Below, piece after piece: positions 13,986 to 26,802 of a stretch of 64,000 nucleotides of DNA; the first letter of the stretch is position 1; every line of letters begins with the position of its first letter. The translations under genes and the position numbers were made by a program. The stretch comes from Synchiropus splendidus (Eukaryota; Chordata; Actinopteri; Syngnathiformes; Callionymidae). Where the stretch lies: contig NW_026527054.1 in assembly GCF_027744825.2 (NCBI RefSeq), forward strand, positions 124,001 to 188,000, read 5' to 3'. The notes beneath the pieces are model-generated. The model was given only the letters and a program-made list of their open reading frames with translations. It was not told the origin of the DNA and did not search any database.

Positions 13986-16257
13986 AGTCGATTCCGGAAC
14001 GCCAAACATAAAAATGTTGATAACTTTGGAAAAACAATTCAGACAGCTTAAATGTGATGTGCAACTATTAGAAAAACCCTTTCTGCTATAGTGGGAGGTG
14101 AAAATTTCATGTTCTAAAGCTTCCCTGCAAAGTTATGGCACAATGCGGAAAACGCGTTTTCAGCCTGAGATAAGGTCGATTCCGGAACGCCAAACATAAA
14201 AATGGTGATAACTTTGGAAAAACAATTCAGACAGCTTAAATTTGATGTGCAACAACGAGAAAGACCCTTTCTGCAATAGTGGGAGGTGAAATTTTCATGT
14301 TCTGAAGCTTCCCCGCAAAGTTATGGCAAAATGCGTAAAACACGTTTTCAGGCTGAGATAACGTCGATTCCGGAACGCGAAACAAAAAAATGTTGATAAT
14401 TTTGGAAAAACACTTCAGACAGCTTAAATGTGATGTGCAACTACGAGAAAGACCATTTCTGCTATAGTGGGACGTGAAAATTTCATGTTCTGAAGCTTCC
14501 CGGCAAAGTTATGGCACAAAGCAGAAAACGCATTTTCAGCCTGAGATAAGGTGGGTTTCGGAACGGCAAACATAAAAATGTTGATAACTTTGGAAAAACA
14601 CTGCAGACAGCTTAGATTTGATGTGCATCGACTAGAAAGACCCTTTCTGCTATAGTGGGAGGTGAAATTTTCATGTTCTGAAGCTTCCCTGCAAAGTCAT
14701 GGCAAAATGAGTAAAACGCGTTTTCAGCCTGAGATAAGGTCGATTCCGGAACGCCAAACATAAAAATGTTGATAACTTTGGAAAAACAATTCAGACAGCT
14801 TAAATTTGATGTGCAACTACCAAAAAGACCCTTTCTGCTATAGCGGGAGGTTAAAATTTCATGTTCTGAATCTTCCCCGCAAAGTTATGGCACAATGCAG
14901 AAAACACGTTTTCAGCCTGAGATAAGGTGGGTTCCGGAATGCCAAACATAAAAATGTTGATAACCTTGGAAAAACACTACAGACAGCTTAGATTTGATGT
15001 GCAACTACTAGAAAGACCCTTTCTGCTATAGTGGGAGGTTAAAATTTCATGTTCTGAAGCTTCCCTGCAAAGTTATGGCACAATGCAGAAAACACGTTTT
15101 CAGCCTGAGATAATGTCGATTCCGGAACGCCAAACATAAATAAGTTGATAACTTTGGAAAAACACTTCAGTACGTTTAGATTTGATGTGCATCTACTAGA
15201 AAGACCCTTTCTGCTTTAGTGGGATGTGAAAATTTCATGTTCTGAAGCTTTATGCAAAGTTATGGCACAATGTGTAAAACACGTTTTCAGCCTGAGATAC
15301 GGTCGATTCCGGAACGGCAAACATAAAAATGTAGATAACTTAGGAAAAACACTTCAGACAGCTGAGATTTGATGTGTTACTACTAGAAAAATCCTTTCTG
15401 ATATAGTGGGAGGTGAAAAGTCAATGTTCTGAAGCTTCCCTGCAAAGTTATGGCACAATGTAGGAAACGCGTTTTCAGCCTGAGATAAGGTGGATTCCGA
15501 AAAGGCAAACATAAAAATGTTGATAACTTTGGAAAAACACTTCAGACAGCTTAGATTTGATGTGCAACTACTAGAAAGACCATTTCTGCTATAGTGGGAG
15601 GTGAAATTTTCATGTTCTGAAGCTTCCCTGCAAGGTTATGGCACAATGCGTAAAACGCGTTTTAAGCCAGAGACAAGGTCGATTCCGGAACGCCAAACAT
15701 GAAAATTTTGATAACTTTGGAAAAACAATTCAGACAGCTTAAATTTGATGTGCAACTACCAAAAAGACCCTTTCTGCTATAGCGGGAGGTTAAAATTTCA
15801 TGTTCTGAATCTTCCCCGCAAAGTTATGGCACAATGCAGAAAACACGTTTTCAGCCTGAGATAAGGTGGGTTCCGGAATGCCAAACATAAAAATGTTGAT
15901 AACCTTGGAAAAACACTACAGACAGCTTAGATTTGATGTGCAACTACTAGAAAGACCCTTTCTGCTATAGTGGGAGGTTAAAATTTCATGTTCTGAAGCT
16001 TCCCTGCAAAGTTATGGCACAATGCAGAAAACGCGTTTTCAGCCTGAGATAATGTCGATTCCGGAACGCCAAACATAAATAAGTTGATAACTTTGGAAAA
16101 ACACTTCAGTACGTTTAGATTTGATGTGCATCTACTAGAAAGACCCTTTCTGCTAGAGTGGGTGCTGATAATTTCATGTTCTGAAGCTTTATGCAAAGTC
16201 ATGGCACAATGCGTAAAACGCGTTTTCAGCCTGAGATAAGGTCGATTCCGGAACGCC

Positions 16258-17383
16258 AAACATAAAAATGTTGATAACTTTGGAAAAACACTTCAGACAG
16301 CTAAGATTTGATGGGAAACTACTAGAAAGACCCTTTCTGCTATAGAGTGAGGTGACATTTTCATGTTCCAAAGCTTCCCTGCAAAGTTATGGCACAATGC
16401 AGAAAACGTGTTTTCAGCCTGAGATAAGGTCGATTCCGGAAAGCCAAACATAAAAATGTTGATAACTTTGGAAAAACACTTCAGACAGCTTAGATTAGAT
16501 GTGCAACTACTAGAAAGACCTTTTCTGGTATAGTGGTAGGTCAAAATTTCATGTTCTGAAGCTTCCCAGCAAAGCTGTGGCACAATGCAGAAAACGCGTT
16601 TTCAGCCTGAGATAAGGTCGATTCCGGAACGCCAAACGTAAAAATGTTGACAACTTTGGAAAAGTACTTCAGACAGCTTAGATTTGATGTGCAACTACTA
16701 GAAAGGCCCTTTCTGCTATAGTGGGAAGTGAAAATTTCATGTTCTGAAGCTTTATGCAAAGTTTTGGAACAATGCGTAAAACGCGTTTTCAGCCTGAGAT
16801 AAGGTGGGTTCCGGAACGCCAAATGTAAAAATGTTGATAACTTTGGAAAAACATTTCAGACAGCTTAGATGTGATGTGCAACTACTAGAGAGACCCTTTC
16901 TGCTATAGTGGGAAGTGAAAATTTCATGTTCTGATGCTCGCCTGCAAAGTTATGGCACATTGGGTCAAACGCGTTTTCAGCCTGAGATAAGGTCGATTCC
17001 GGAACGCCAAACATAAAAATGGTGATAACTTTGGAAAAACAATTCAGACAGCTTAAATTTGATGTGCAACTATTAGAAAGACCCTTTCTGCTATAGTGGG
17101 TGCTGAAAATTTCATGTTCTGAAGCTTTATGCAAAGTTATGGAACAATGCGTAAAACGCGATTTCAGCCTGAGATAAGTTCGATTCCGGAACGCCAAACA
17201 TAAAAATTGTGATAACTTTGATAAAACACTTCAGATAGCTTAGATTTGAAGTGCAAGTACTAGACAGACCCTTTCTGCTATAGTGGGAGGTGAAAGTTTT
17301 ATGTTCTGAAGCTTTCCTGCTAAGTTATAGCACAATGCAGAAAACGCGATTTCAAACTGAGATTAGGTCGATTCCGGAACGCC
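16258..17383. repeat. satellite higher-order block (6-mer, 1126 bp), copy 1
   Basis: The diagnostic variants (GATGGGAAACTACTAG, CAAAGCTGTGGCAC, GTAAAAATGTTGACAAC, GTGCAAGTACTAGACAG) recur in the same order 1126 bp downstream. It shares most monomers with the 7-mer blocks at 11360-13985, so it is a 6-monomer derivative of the same unit. Confidence 0.88.
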
Positions 17384-18509
17384 AAACATAAAAATGTTGA
17401 TAACTTTGGAAAAACACTTCAGACAGCTAAGATTTGATGGGAAACTACTAGAAAGACCCTTTCTGCTATAGAGTGAGGTGACATTTTCATGTTCCAAAGC
17501 TTCCCTGCAAAGTTATGGCACAATGCAGAAAACGCGTTTTCAGCCTGAGATAAGGTCGATTCCGGAAAGCCAAACATAAAAATGTTGATAACTTTGGAAA
17601 AACACTTCAGACAGCTTAGATTAGATGTGCAACTACTAGAAAGACCTTTTCTGGTATAGTGGTAGGTCAAAATTTCATGTTCTGAAGCTTCCCAGCAAAG
17701 CTGTGGCACAATGCAGAAAACGCGTTTTCAGCCTGAGATAAGGTCGATTCCGGAACGCCAAACGTAAAAATGTTGACAACTTTGGAAAAGTACTTCAGAC
17801 AGCTTAGATTTGATGTGCAACTACTAGAAAGGCCCTTTCTGCTATAGTGGGAAGTGAAAATTTCATGTTCTGAAGCTTTATGCAAAGTTTTGGAACAATG
17901 CGTAAAACGCGTTTTCAGCCTGAGATAAGGTGGGTTCCGGAACGCCAAATGTAAAAATGTTGATAACTTTGGAAAAACATTTCAGACAGCTTAGATTTGA
18001 TGTGCAACTACTAGAGAGACCCTTTCTGCTATAGTGGGAAGTGAAAATTTCATGTTCTGATGCTCGCCTGCAAAGTTATGGCACATTGCGTCAAACGCGT
18101 TTTCAGCCTGAGATAAGGTCGATTCCGGAACGCCAAACATAAAAATGGTGATAACTTTGGAAAAACAATTCAGACAGCTTAAATTTGATGTGCAACTATT
18201 AGAAAGACCCTTTCTGCTATAGTGGGTGCTGAAAATTTCATGTTCTGAAGCTTTATGCAAAGTTATGGAACAATGCGTAAAACGCGATTTCAGCCTGAGA
18301 TAAGTTCGATTCCGGAACGCCAAACATAAAAATTGTGATAACTTTGATAAAACACTTCAGATAGCTTAGATTTGAAGTGCAAGTACTAGACAGACCCTTT
18401 CTGCTATAGTGGGAGGTGAAAGTTTTATGTTCTGAAGCTTTCCTGCTAAGTTATAGCACAATGCAGAAAACGCGATTTCAAACTGAGATTAGGTCGATTC
18501 CGGAACGCC
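17384..18509. repeat. satellite higher-order block (6-mer, 1126 bp), copy 2
   Basis: Tandem copy of 16258-17383 with only scattered differences, for example GGCACATTGCG in place of GGCACATTGGG. The boundary is inferred from the last shared variant monomer, which carries GTGCAAGTACTAGACAG. Confidence 0.88.
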
Positions 18510-18639
18510 AAACATAAAAATTGTGATAACTTTGGAAAAACACTTCAGACAGCTGAGATTTGATGTGCATCGACTAGAAAGACCTTTTCTGCTATAGTGG
18601 GAGGTGAAATTTTCATGTTCTGAAGCTTCCCTGCAAAGT

Positions 18640-19570
18640 CATGGCAGAATGCGTAAAACGCGTTTTCAGCCTGAGATAAGGTCGATTCCGGAACACCAAA
18701 CATAAAAATGTTGATAACTTTTGAAAAACACTTCAGACAGCTTAGATTTGATGTGCATCGACTAGAAAGACCTTTTCTGCTATAGTGGGAGGTGAAATTT
18801 TCATGTTCTGAAGGTTCCCTGCAAAGTTATGGCACAATGCGTAAAACGCGATTTCAGCCTGAGATAAGGTCGACTCCGGAACGCCAAACATAAAAATTGT
18901 GATAACTTTGATAAAACACTTCAGATAGCTTAGATTTGAAGTGCAAGTACTAGACAGACCCTTTCAGCTATAGTGGGAGGTGAAAGTTTTATGTTCTGAA
19001 GCTTCCCTGCTAAGTTATAGCACAATGCAGAAAACGCGTTTTCAGCCTGAGATAAGGTCGATTCCGGAACGCCAAACATAAAAATGGTGATAACTTTGGA
19101 AAAACAATTCAGACAGCTTAAATTTGATGTGCAACTACGAGAAAGACCCTTTCTGCAATAGTGGGAGGTGAAATTTTCATGTTCTGAAGCTTCCCCGCAA
19201 AGTTATGGCAAAATGCGTAAAACGCGTTTTCAGGCTCAGATAACGTCGATTCCGGAACGCGAAACAAAAAAATGTTGATAATTTTGGAAAAACACTTCAG
19301 ACAGCTTAAATGTGATGTGCATCTACTAGAAAGACCCGTTCTGCTATCGTGGGAGGTGAAAATTTCATGTTCTGAAGCTTCCCTGCAAAGGTATTGCACA
19401 ACGCAGAAAACCCGATTCCAAACTGAGATTAGGTCGATTCCGGAACGCCAAACATAAAAATGTTGATAACTTAGGAAAAACACTTCAGACAGCTTTTATT
19501 TGATGTGCAACGACTAGAAAGACCCTTTCTCCTGATGTGGGAGGTGAAAATTTTATGTTCTGAAGCTTCC
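18640..19570. repeat. satellite segment repeated 2.44 kb downstream, copy 1
   Basis: Five monomers with distinctive variants (GGTCGACTCCGG, GCGAAACAAAAAAATG, CAACGCAGAAAACCCG, CTCCTGATGTGGG) recur in the same order at about 21082-22012. The spacing is 2442 bp, or 13 monomers. Confidence 0.85.
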
Positions 19571-21081
19571 CTGCAAAGTTATGGCACAATGCAGAAAATA
19601 CGTTTTCAGAATGAGATAAGGTGATTTCCGGAACGCCAAAAGTAAAAATGTTGATAACTTTGGAAAAACACTTCAGACAGCTTAGATTTGATGTGCAACT
19701 ACTAGAAAGACCCTTTCTGCTTTAGTGGGATGTGAAAATTTCATGTTCTGAAGCTTTATGCAAAGTTATGGCACAATGTGTAAAACACGTTTTCAGCCTG
19801 AGATACAGTCGATTCCGGAACGGCAAAGATAAAAATGTAGATAACTTAGGAAAAACACTTCAGACAGCTGAGATTTGATGTGCAACTACTAGAAAGACCC
19901 TTCTTGCTATAGTGGGAGGTGAAATTTTCATGTTCTGAAGCTTCCCTGCAAAGTTATGGCACAATGTAGGAAACGCGTTTTCATCCTGAGATAAGGTGGA
20001 TTCCGAAAAGGCAAACATAAAAATGTTGATAACTTTGGAAAAACACTTCAGACAGCTTAGATTTGATGTGCAACTACTAGAAAGACCATTTCTGCTATAG
20101 TGGGAGGTGAAATTTTCATGTTCTGAAGCTTCCCTGCAAGGTTATGGCACAATGCGTAAAACGCGGTTTAAGCCTGAGACAAGGTCGATTCCGGAACGCC
20201 AAACATGAAAATTTTGATAACTTTGGAAAAACAATTCAGACAGCTTAAATTTGATGTGCAACTACCAAAAAGACCCTTTCTGATATAGTGGGAGGTGAAA
20301 ATTCCATGTTCTGAAGCTTCCCTGCAAAGTTATGGCACAATGTAGGAAACGCGTTTTCAGCCTGAGATAAGGTGGATTCCGAAAAGGCAAACATAAAAAT
20401 GTTGATAACTTTGGAAAAACACTTCAGACAGCTTAGATTTGATGTGAAACTACTAGAAAGACCATTTCTGCTTTAGTGGGAGGTGAAATTTTCATGTTCT
20501 GAAGCTTCCCTGCAAAGTTATGGTAAAATGCGTAAAACGCGATTTCAGCCTGAGATAAGGTCGATTCCGGAACGCCAAACATAAAAATGTTGATAACGTA
20601 GGAAAAACACTTCAGACAGCTTTTATTTGATGTGCAACGACTAGAAAGACCCTTTCTGCTTTAGTGGGATGTGAAAATTTCATGTTCTGAAGCTTGATGC
20701 AAAGTTATGGCACAATGTGTAAAACACGTTTTCAGCCTGAGATACGGTCGATTCCGGAACGGCAAACATAAAAATGTAGATAACTTAGGAAAAACACTTC
20801 AGACAGCTGAGATTTGATGTGCAACTACTAGAAAAATCCTTTCTGATATAGTGGGAGGTGAAAATTTCATGTTCTGAAGCTTCCGGGCAAATTTATGGCA
20901 CAAAGCAGAAAACGCGTTTTCAGCCTGAGATAAGGTGGGTTTCGGAACGGCAAACATAAAAATGTTGATAACTTTGGAAAAACACTGCAGACAGCTTAGA
21001 TTTGATGTGCAACTACTAGAAAGACCCTTTCTGCTATAGTGGGAGGTGAAATTTTCATGTTCTGAAGCTTCCCTGCAAAGT

Positions 21082-22012
21082 CATGGCAGAATCCGTAAAA
21101 CGCGTTTTCAGCCTGAGATAAGGTCGATTCCGGAACACCAAACATAAAAATGTTGAAAACTTTGGAAAAACACTTCAGACAGCATAGATTTGATGTGCAT
21201 CGACTAGAAAGACCTTTTCTGCTATAGTGGGAGGTGAAATTTTCATGTTCTGAAGGTTCCCTGCAAAGTTATGGCACAATGCGTAAAACGCGATTTCAGC
21301 CTGAGATAAGGTCGACTCCGGAACGCCAAACATGAAAATTGTGATAACTTTGATAAAACACTTCAGATAGCTTAGATTTGAAGTGCAAGTACTAGACAGA
21401 CCCTTTCAGCTATAGTGGGAGGTGAAAGTTTTATGTTCTGAAGCTTCCCTGCTAAGTTATAGCACAATGCAGAAAACGCGTTTTCAGCCTGAGATAAGGT
21501 CGATTCCGGAACGCCAAACATAAAAATGGTGATAACTTTGGAAAAACAATTCAGACAGCTTAAATTTGATGTGCAACTACGAGAAAGACCCTTTCTGCAA
21601 TAGTGGGAGGTGAAATTTTCATGTTCTGAAGCTTCCCCGCAAAGTTATGGCAAAATGCGTAAAACGCGTTTTCAGGCTGAGATAACGTCGATTCCGGAAC
21701 GCGAAACAAAAAAATGTTGATAATTTTGGAAAAACACTTCAGACAGCTTAAATGTGATGTGCATCTACTAGAAAGACCCGTTCTGCTATCGTGGGAGGTG
21801 AAAATTTCATGTTCTGAAGCTTCCCTGCAAAGGTATTGCACAACGCAGAAAACCCGATTCCAAACTGAGATTAGGTCGATTCCGGAACGCCAAACATAAA
21901 AATGTTGATAACTTAGGAAAAACACTTCAGACAGCTTTTATTTGATGTGCAACGACTAGAAAGACCCTTTCTCCTGATGTGGGAGGTGAAAATTTTATGT
22001 TCTGAAGCTTCC
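21082..22012. repeat. satellite segment repeated 2.44 kb upstream, copy 2
   Basis: Partner of 18640-19570, carrying the same ordered variant monomers. The monomers between the two copies, with the GGTGGATTCCGAAAAGGC variant near 19995, 20370 and 22060, are themselves shared, so the true unit is probably about 13 monomers long. Confidence 0.85.
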
Positions 22013-25000
22013 CTGCAAAGTTATGGCACAATGTAGGAAACGCGTTTTCAGCCTGAGATAAGGTGGATTCCGAAAAGGCAAACATAAAAATGTTGATAAC
22101 TTTGGAAAAACACTTCAGACAGCTTAGATTTGATGTGCAACTACTAGAAAGACCATTTCTGCTATAGTGGGAGGTGAAATTTTCATGTTCTGAAGCTTCC
22201 CTGCAAGGTTATGGCACAATGCGTAAAACGCGTTTTAAGCCTGAGACAAGGTCGATTCCGGAACGCCAAACATGAAAATTTTGATAACTTTGGAAAAACA
22301 ATTCAGACAGCTTAAATTTGATGTGCAACTACCAAAAAGACCCTTTCTGATATAGTGGGAGGTGAAAATTCCATGTTCTGAAGCTTCCCTGCAAAGTTAT
22401 GGCACAATGTAAGAAACGCGTTTTCAGCCTGAGATAAGGTGGATTCCGAAAAGGCAAACATAAAAATGTTGATAACTTTGGAAAAACACTTCAGACAGCT
22501 TAGATTTGATGTGCATCGACTAGAAAGACCTTTTCTGCTATGGTGGGAGGTGAAATTTTCATGTTCTGAAGGTTCCCTGCAAAGTTATGGCACAATGCGT
22601 AAAACGCGATTTCAGCCTGAGATAAGTTCGATTCCGGAACGCCAAACATAAAAATGTTGATAACGTAGGAAAAACACTTCAGACAGCTTTTATTTGATGT
22701 GCAACGACTAGAAAGACCCTTTCTCCTGATGTGGTAGGTGAACATTTTATGTTCTGAAGTTTCCCTGCAAAGTTATGGCACAATGCAGAAAATACGTTTT
22801 CAGAATGAGATAAGGTGATTTCCGGAACGCCAAAAGTAAAAATGTTGATAACTATGGAAAAACACTTCAGACAGCTTAGATTTGATGTGCAACTACTAGA
22901 AAGACCCTTTCTGCTATAGTGGGAGGTGAAAATTTCATGTTCTGAAGCTTCCCTGCAAAGTTATTGCACAATGCAGAAAACGCGATTTCAAACTGAGATA
23001 AGTTCGATTCCGGAACGCCAAACATAAAAATGTTGATAACTTTGGAAAAACACTTCAGACAGCTTAGATTTGATGAGCATCTACGAGAAAGACCCTTTCT
23101 GCTATTGTAGGAGGTGAAAATTTCATGATCTGAAGCTTCCTTGCACAGTTATTGCACAATGCAGAAAACGCGTTTTCAAACTGAGATTAGGTCGATTCCG
23201 GAACGCCAAACATAAAAATGTTGGTAACTTTGGAAAAACACTTCTGACAGCTTAGATTTAATCTCCAACTACGAGAAAGACCCTTTCTGATATAGTGGGA
23301 GGTGAAAATGTCATGTTCTGAAGCTTCCCTGCAAAGTTATGGGACAATGCGAAAAATGCGTTTTCAGCCTGAGATAAGGTCGATTCCGGAACGCCAAACA
23401 TAAAAATGTTGATAACTTAGCAAAAACACATCAGACAGCATAGATTTGATATGCAACTGCTTGAAAGACCCTTTCTGCTATAGTGGGAGGTGAAATTTTC
23501 ATGTTCTGAAGCTTCCCTGCGAAGTTATTGCTCAATGCAGAAAACGCATTTTCAAACTGAGATAAGGTCGATTCCAGAACGCCAAACATAAAAATGTTGA
23601 TAACTTTGGAAAAACACTTCAGACAGCTTAGATTTGAAGTGCAAGTACTATAAAGACCCTTTCTGCTATAGTGGGAGGTGAAATTTTCATGTTCTGAAGG
23701 TTCCCTCCAAAGTTATGGCACAATGCGTAAACCGCGATTTCAGCATGAGATAAGGTCGATTGCGGAACGCCAAACATAAAAATTGTGATAACTTTGACAA
23801 AACACTTCAGACAGCTTAGATTTGATGTGTGACTACTAGGAAGACCCTTTCTGCTATAGTGGGAGGTGAAAATTTCATGTTCTGAAGGTTCCCTGCAAAG
23901 TTATGGCACAAAGCGTAAAACGCGATTTCAGCCTGAGATAAGGTCGATTCCGGAACGCCAAACATAAAAATTGTGATAACTTTGACAAAACACTCATACA
24001 GCTTAGATTTGATGTGCATCGACTAGTAAGATGCTTTCTGCTATAGTGGGAGGTGAAAATTTCATGTTCTGAAGCTTCCCTGTAAAGTTATTGCACAATG
24101 CAGAAAACGCGTTTTCAAACTGAGATAAGGTCGATTCCGGAACGCCAAACATAAAAATGTTGATAACTTTGGAAAAACACTTCAGACAGCTTAGATTTGA
24201 TGTGCAACTACGAGAAAGACCCTTTCTGCTATAGTGGGAGGTGAAAATTTCATTTTCCGAAGCTTCCCTGCAAAGTTATGGAACAATGCAGAAAACGCGT
24301 TTTCAGCCTGAGATAAGGTCGATTCCGGAACGCCAAACATAAAAATAGTGATAACTCAGGAAAAACACTTCAGACAGCTTAGATTTGATGTGCAACTAAT
24401 AGAAAGACCCTTTCTGCTATAGTGTGAGGTGAAATTTTCATGTTCTGAAGCTTCCCTGCAAAGTCATGGCAAAATGCGTAAAACGCGTTTTCAGCCTGAG
24501 ATAAAGTCGATTCCAGAACGCCAAACATAAAAATGTTGATAACTTTTGAAAAACACTTCAGACAGCTTAGATTTGATGTGCAACTACTAGAAAGACCCTT
24601 CTTGCTATAGTGGGAGGTGAAATTTTCATGTTCTGAAGGTTCCCTGCAAAGTTATGGCACAATGCGTAAAACGCGATTTCAGCCTGAGATAAGGTCGATT
24701 CCGGAAACGCCAAACATAAAAATTGTGATAACTTTGACGAAACACTTCAGACAGCTTAGATTTGATGTGCAACGACTAGAAAGACCCTTTCTCCTGTTGT
24801 GGGAGGTGAAAATTTCATGTTCTGAAGCTTCCCTGCAAAGTTATGGCACAATGCAGAAAACACGTTTTCAGACTGAGATAAGGTGATTTCCGGAACGCCA
24901 AACATAAAAATGTTGATAACTTTGACAAAACACTTCAGACAGCTTAGATTTGATGTGCAACTACTAGAAAGACCCTTTCTGCTATAGTGGGATGTGAAAA

Positions 25001-26802
25001 TTTCATGTTCTGAAGCTTTATGCAATGTTATGGCACAATATGTAAAACACGTTTTCAGCCTGAGATAAGGTAGATTCCGGAACGGCAACCATAAAAATGT
25101 AGATAACTTAGGAAAAACACTTCAGACAGCTGAGATTTGATGTGCAACTACTAGAAAGATCCTTTCTGATATAGTGGGAGGTGAAAAGTCCATGTTCTGA
25201 AGCTTCCCTGCAAAGTTATGGCACGATGCGTAAAACGCGATTTCAGCCTGAGATAAGGTGGGTTCCGGAACGCCAAACATAAAAGTGTTGATAACTTTGG
25301 AAAAACACTTCAGACAGCTTAAATTTGATATGCAACTACTAGAAAGACCATTTGTGCTACAGTGGGAGGTTAAAATTTCATGTTCTGAAGCTTCACTGCA
25401 GAGTTTTGGCACAATGCAGAAAACGCGTTTTCAGCCTGAGATAAGGTTGGTTCCGGAACGCCAAACATAAAAATGTTGATAACTTTGGAAAAACACTTCA
25501 GACAGCATAGATTTGATGTGCAACTACTAGAAAGACCCTTTCTGCTATAGGGTGAGGAGAAAATTTCATGTTCTTAAGCTTCCCTGCAAAGTTTTGGCAC
25601 AATGCAGAAAACGCGTTTTCAGCCTGAGATAAGGTTGGTTCCGCAACGCCAAACATAAAAATGTTGATAACTTTGGAAAAACACTTCAGACAGGTTGGAT
25701 TTGAAGTGCAACTACTAGAAAGACCCTTTCTGCTATAGTGGGAAGTAAAAATGTCATGTTCTGAAGCTTCCCTGCAAAGTTATGGCACAATGTAGAAAAC
25801 ACGTTTTCAGCCTGAGATAAGGTGGGTTTCGGAACGGCAAACATAAAAAATGTTGATAACTTTGGAAAAACACTTCAGACAGCTTAGATTTGATGTGCAA
25901 CGACTAGAAAGACCCTTTCTGCTATAGTGGGAGGTTAAAATTTCATGTTCTGAAGCTTCCCTGCAAAGTTATGGCACAATGCAGAAAAAAGCTTTTCAGC
26001 CTGAGATAAGGTGGGTTTCGGAACGCCAAACATAAAAATGTTGATAACTTTGGAAAAACACTTCAGACAGCTTCGATTTAATGTGCAAATACTAGAAAAA
26101 GCTCTGTTTGCTATAGTGGAATGTGAAAAATTCATGTTCTGAAGCTTCCAAGCAAATTATGGCACTAAGCAGAAAACGCGTTTTCAGCCTTAGATAAGGT
26201 TTGTTCCGGAACGCCAAACATAAAAATGTTGATGACTTTGGAAAAACACTTCAGTCAGCTTAAATTTCATGTGCAACTACTAGAAAGACCCTTTCTGCTA
26301 TAGTGGGAGGTGACATTTTCATTTTCTGAAGCTTCTCTGCAAAGTTATGGCACAATGCAGAAAACGCATTTTCAGCCTGAGATAAGGTGGGTTCCGGAAC
26401 GCCAAACATAAAAATGTTGATAACTTTGGGAAAACACTTCAAACACCTGAGATTTGATGTGCAACTACGAGAAAGACCCTTTGTGCTATAGTGGGAGGTT
26501 AAAATTTAATGTTAAGAAGCTTCTCTGCAAAGTTATAGCACAATGCAGAAAACGCATTTTGAGCCTGAGATAAGGTCGATTTCAGAACGGTAAACATAAA
26601 AGTGTTGATAACTTTGGAAAAACACTTTAGACAGCTTAGATCTAATGTGCAACTACTAGAAAAACCCTTTCTGCTATAGTGGGAGGTTAAAATTTCATGG
26701 TCTGAAGCTTCCCTGCAAAGTTATGGCACAAAGCAGGAAACTCATTTTCAGCCTGAGATAAGGCGGGCTCCGGAACGCCAAACATAAAAATGTTGATAAC
26801 TT

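Larger units (their letters stand above)
1..26802. repeat. 188-bp tandem satellite array (about 142 monomers)
   Basis: The motif CAGCTTAGATTTGATGTGC recurs at 61, 249, 437 and onward at 188-bp spacing without interruption until the retroelement LTR begins at 26803. Monomers with GCTTTATGC in place of GCTTCCCTGC are one base shorter. Each monomer carries the palindrome GAAAACGCGTTTTC or a CpG-decayed form of it, a GGGAGGTGAAAATTTCATG block and often a TTCCGGAA palindrome. Monomers differ at scattered sites, but some blocks are nearly identical, which indicates recent local amplification. Many open frames of 60-120 codons run through the array on both strands. They arise because the unit has few stops and 188 is not a multiple of 3, so I do not call them genes. 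The left end lies outside the window. A centromeric or pericentromeric role is possible but not shown. Confidence 0.97.

Noticed and set aside
1..26802. Dozens of open frames of 60-121 codons on both strands of the satellite (for example 9921-10253, 19118-19483)
   Set aside because: They recur with the monomer, shift frame because 188 is not a multiple of 3, and vary only as the repeat varies. No protein signature is present.
1..26802. Regular spacing considered as a CRISPR-like array
   Set aside because: The whole 188-bp unit is repeated head to tail with no unique spacers, and the context is eukaryotic.
1..26802. CENP-B box (TTCG-N4-A-N2-CGGG) in the monomer
   Set aside because: TTCGGAACGCC-type sequences are present, but the CGGG half at the right spacing was not seen on either strand.
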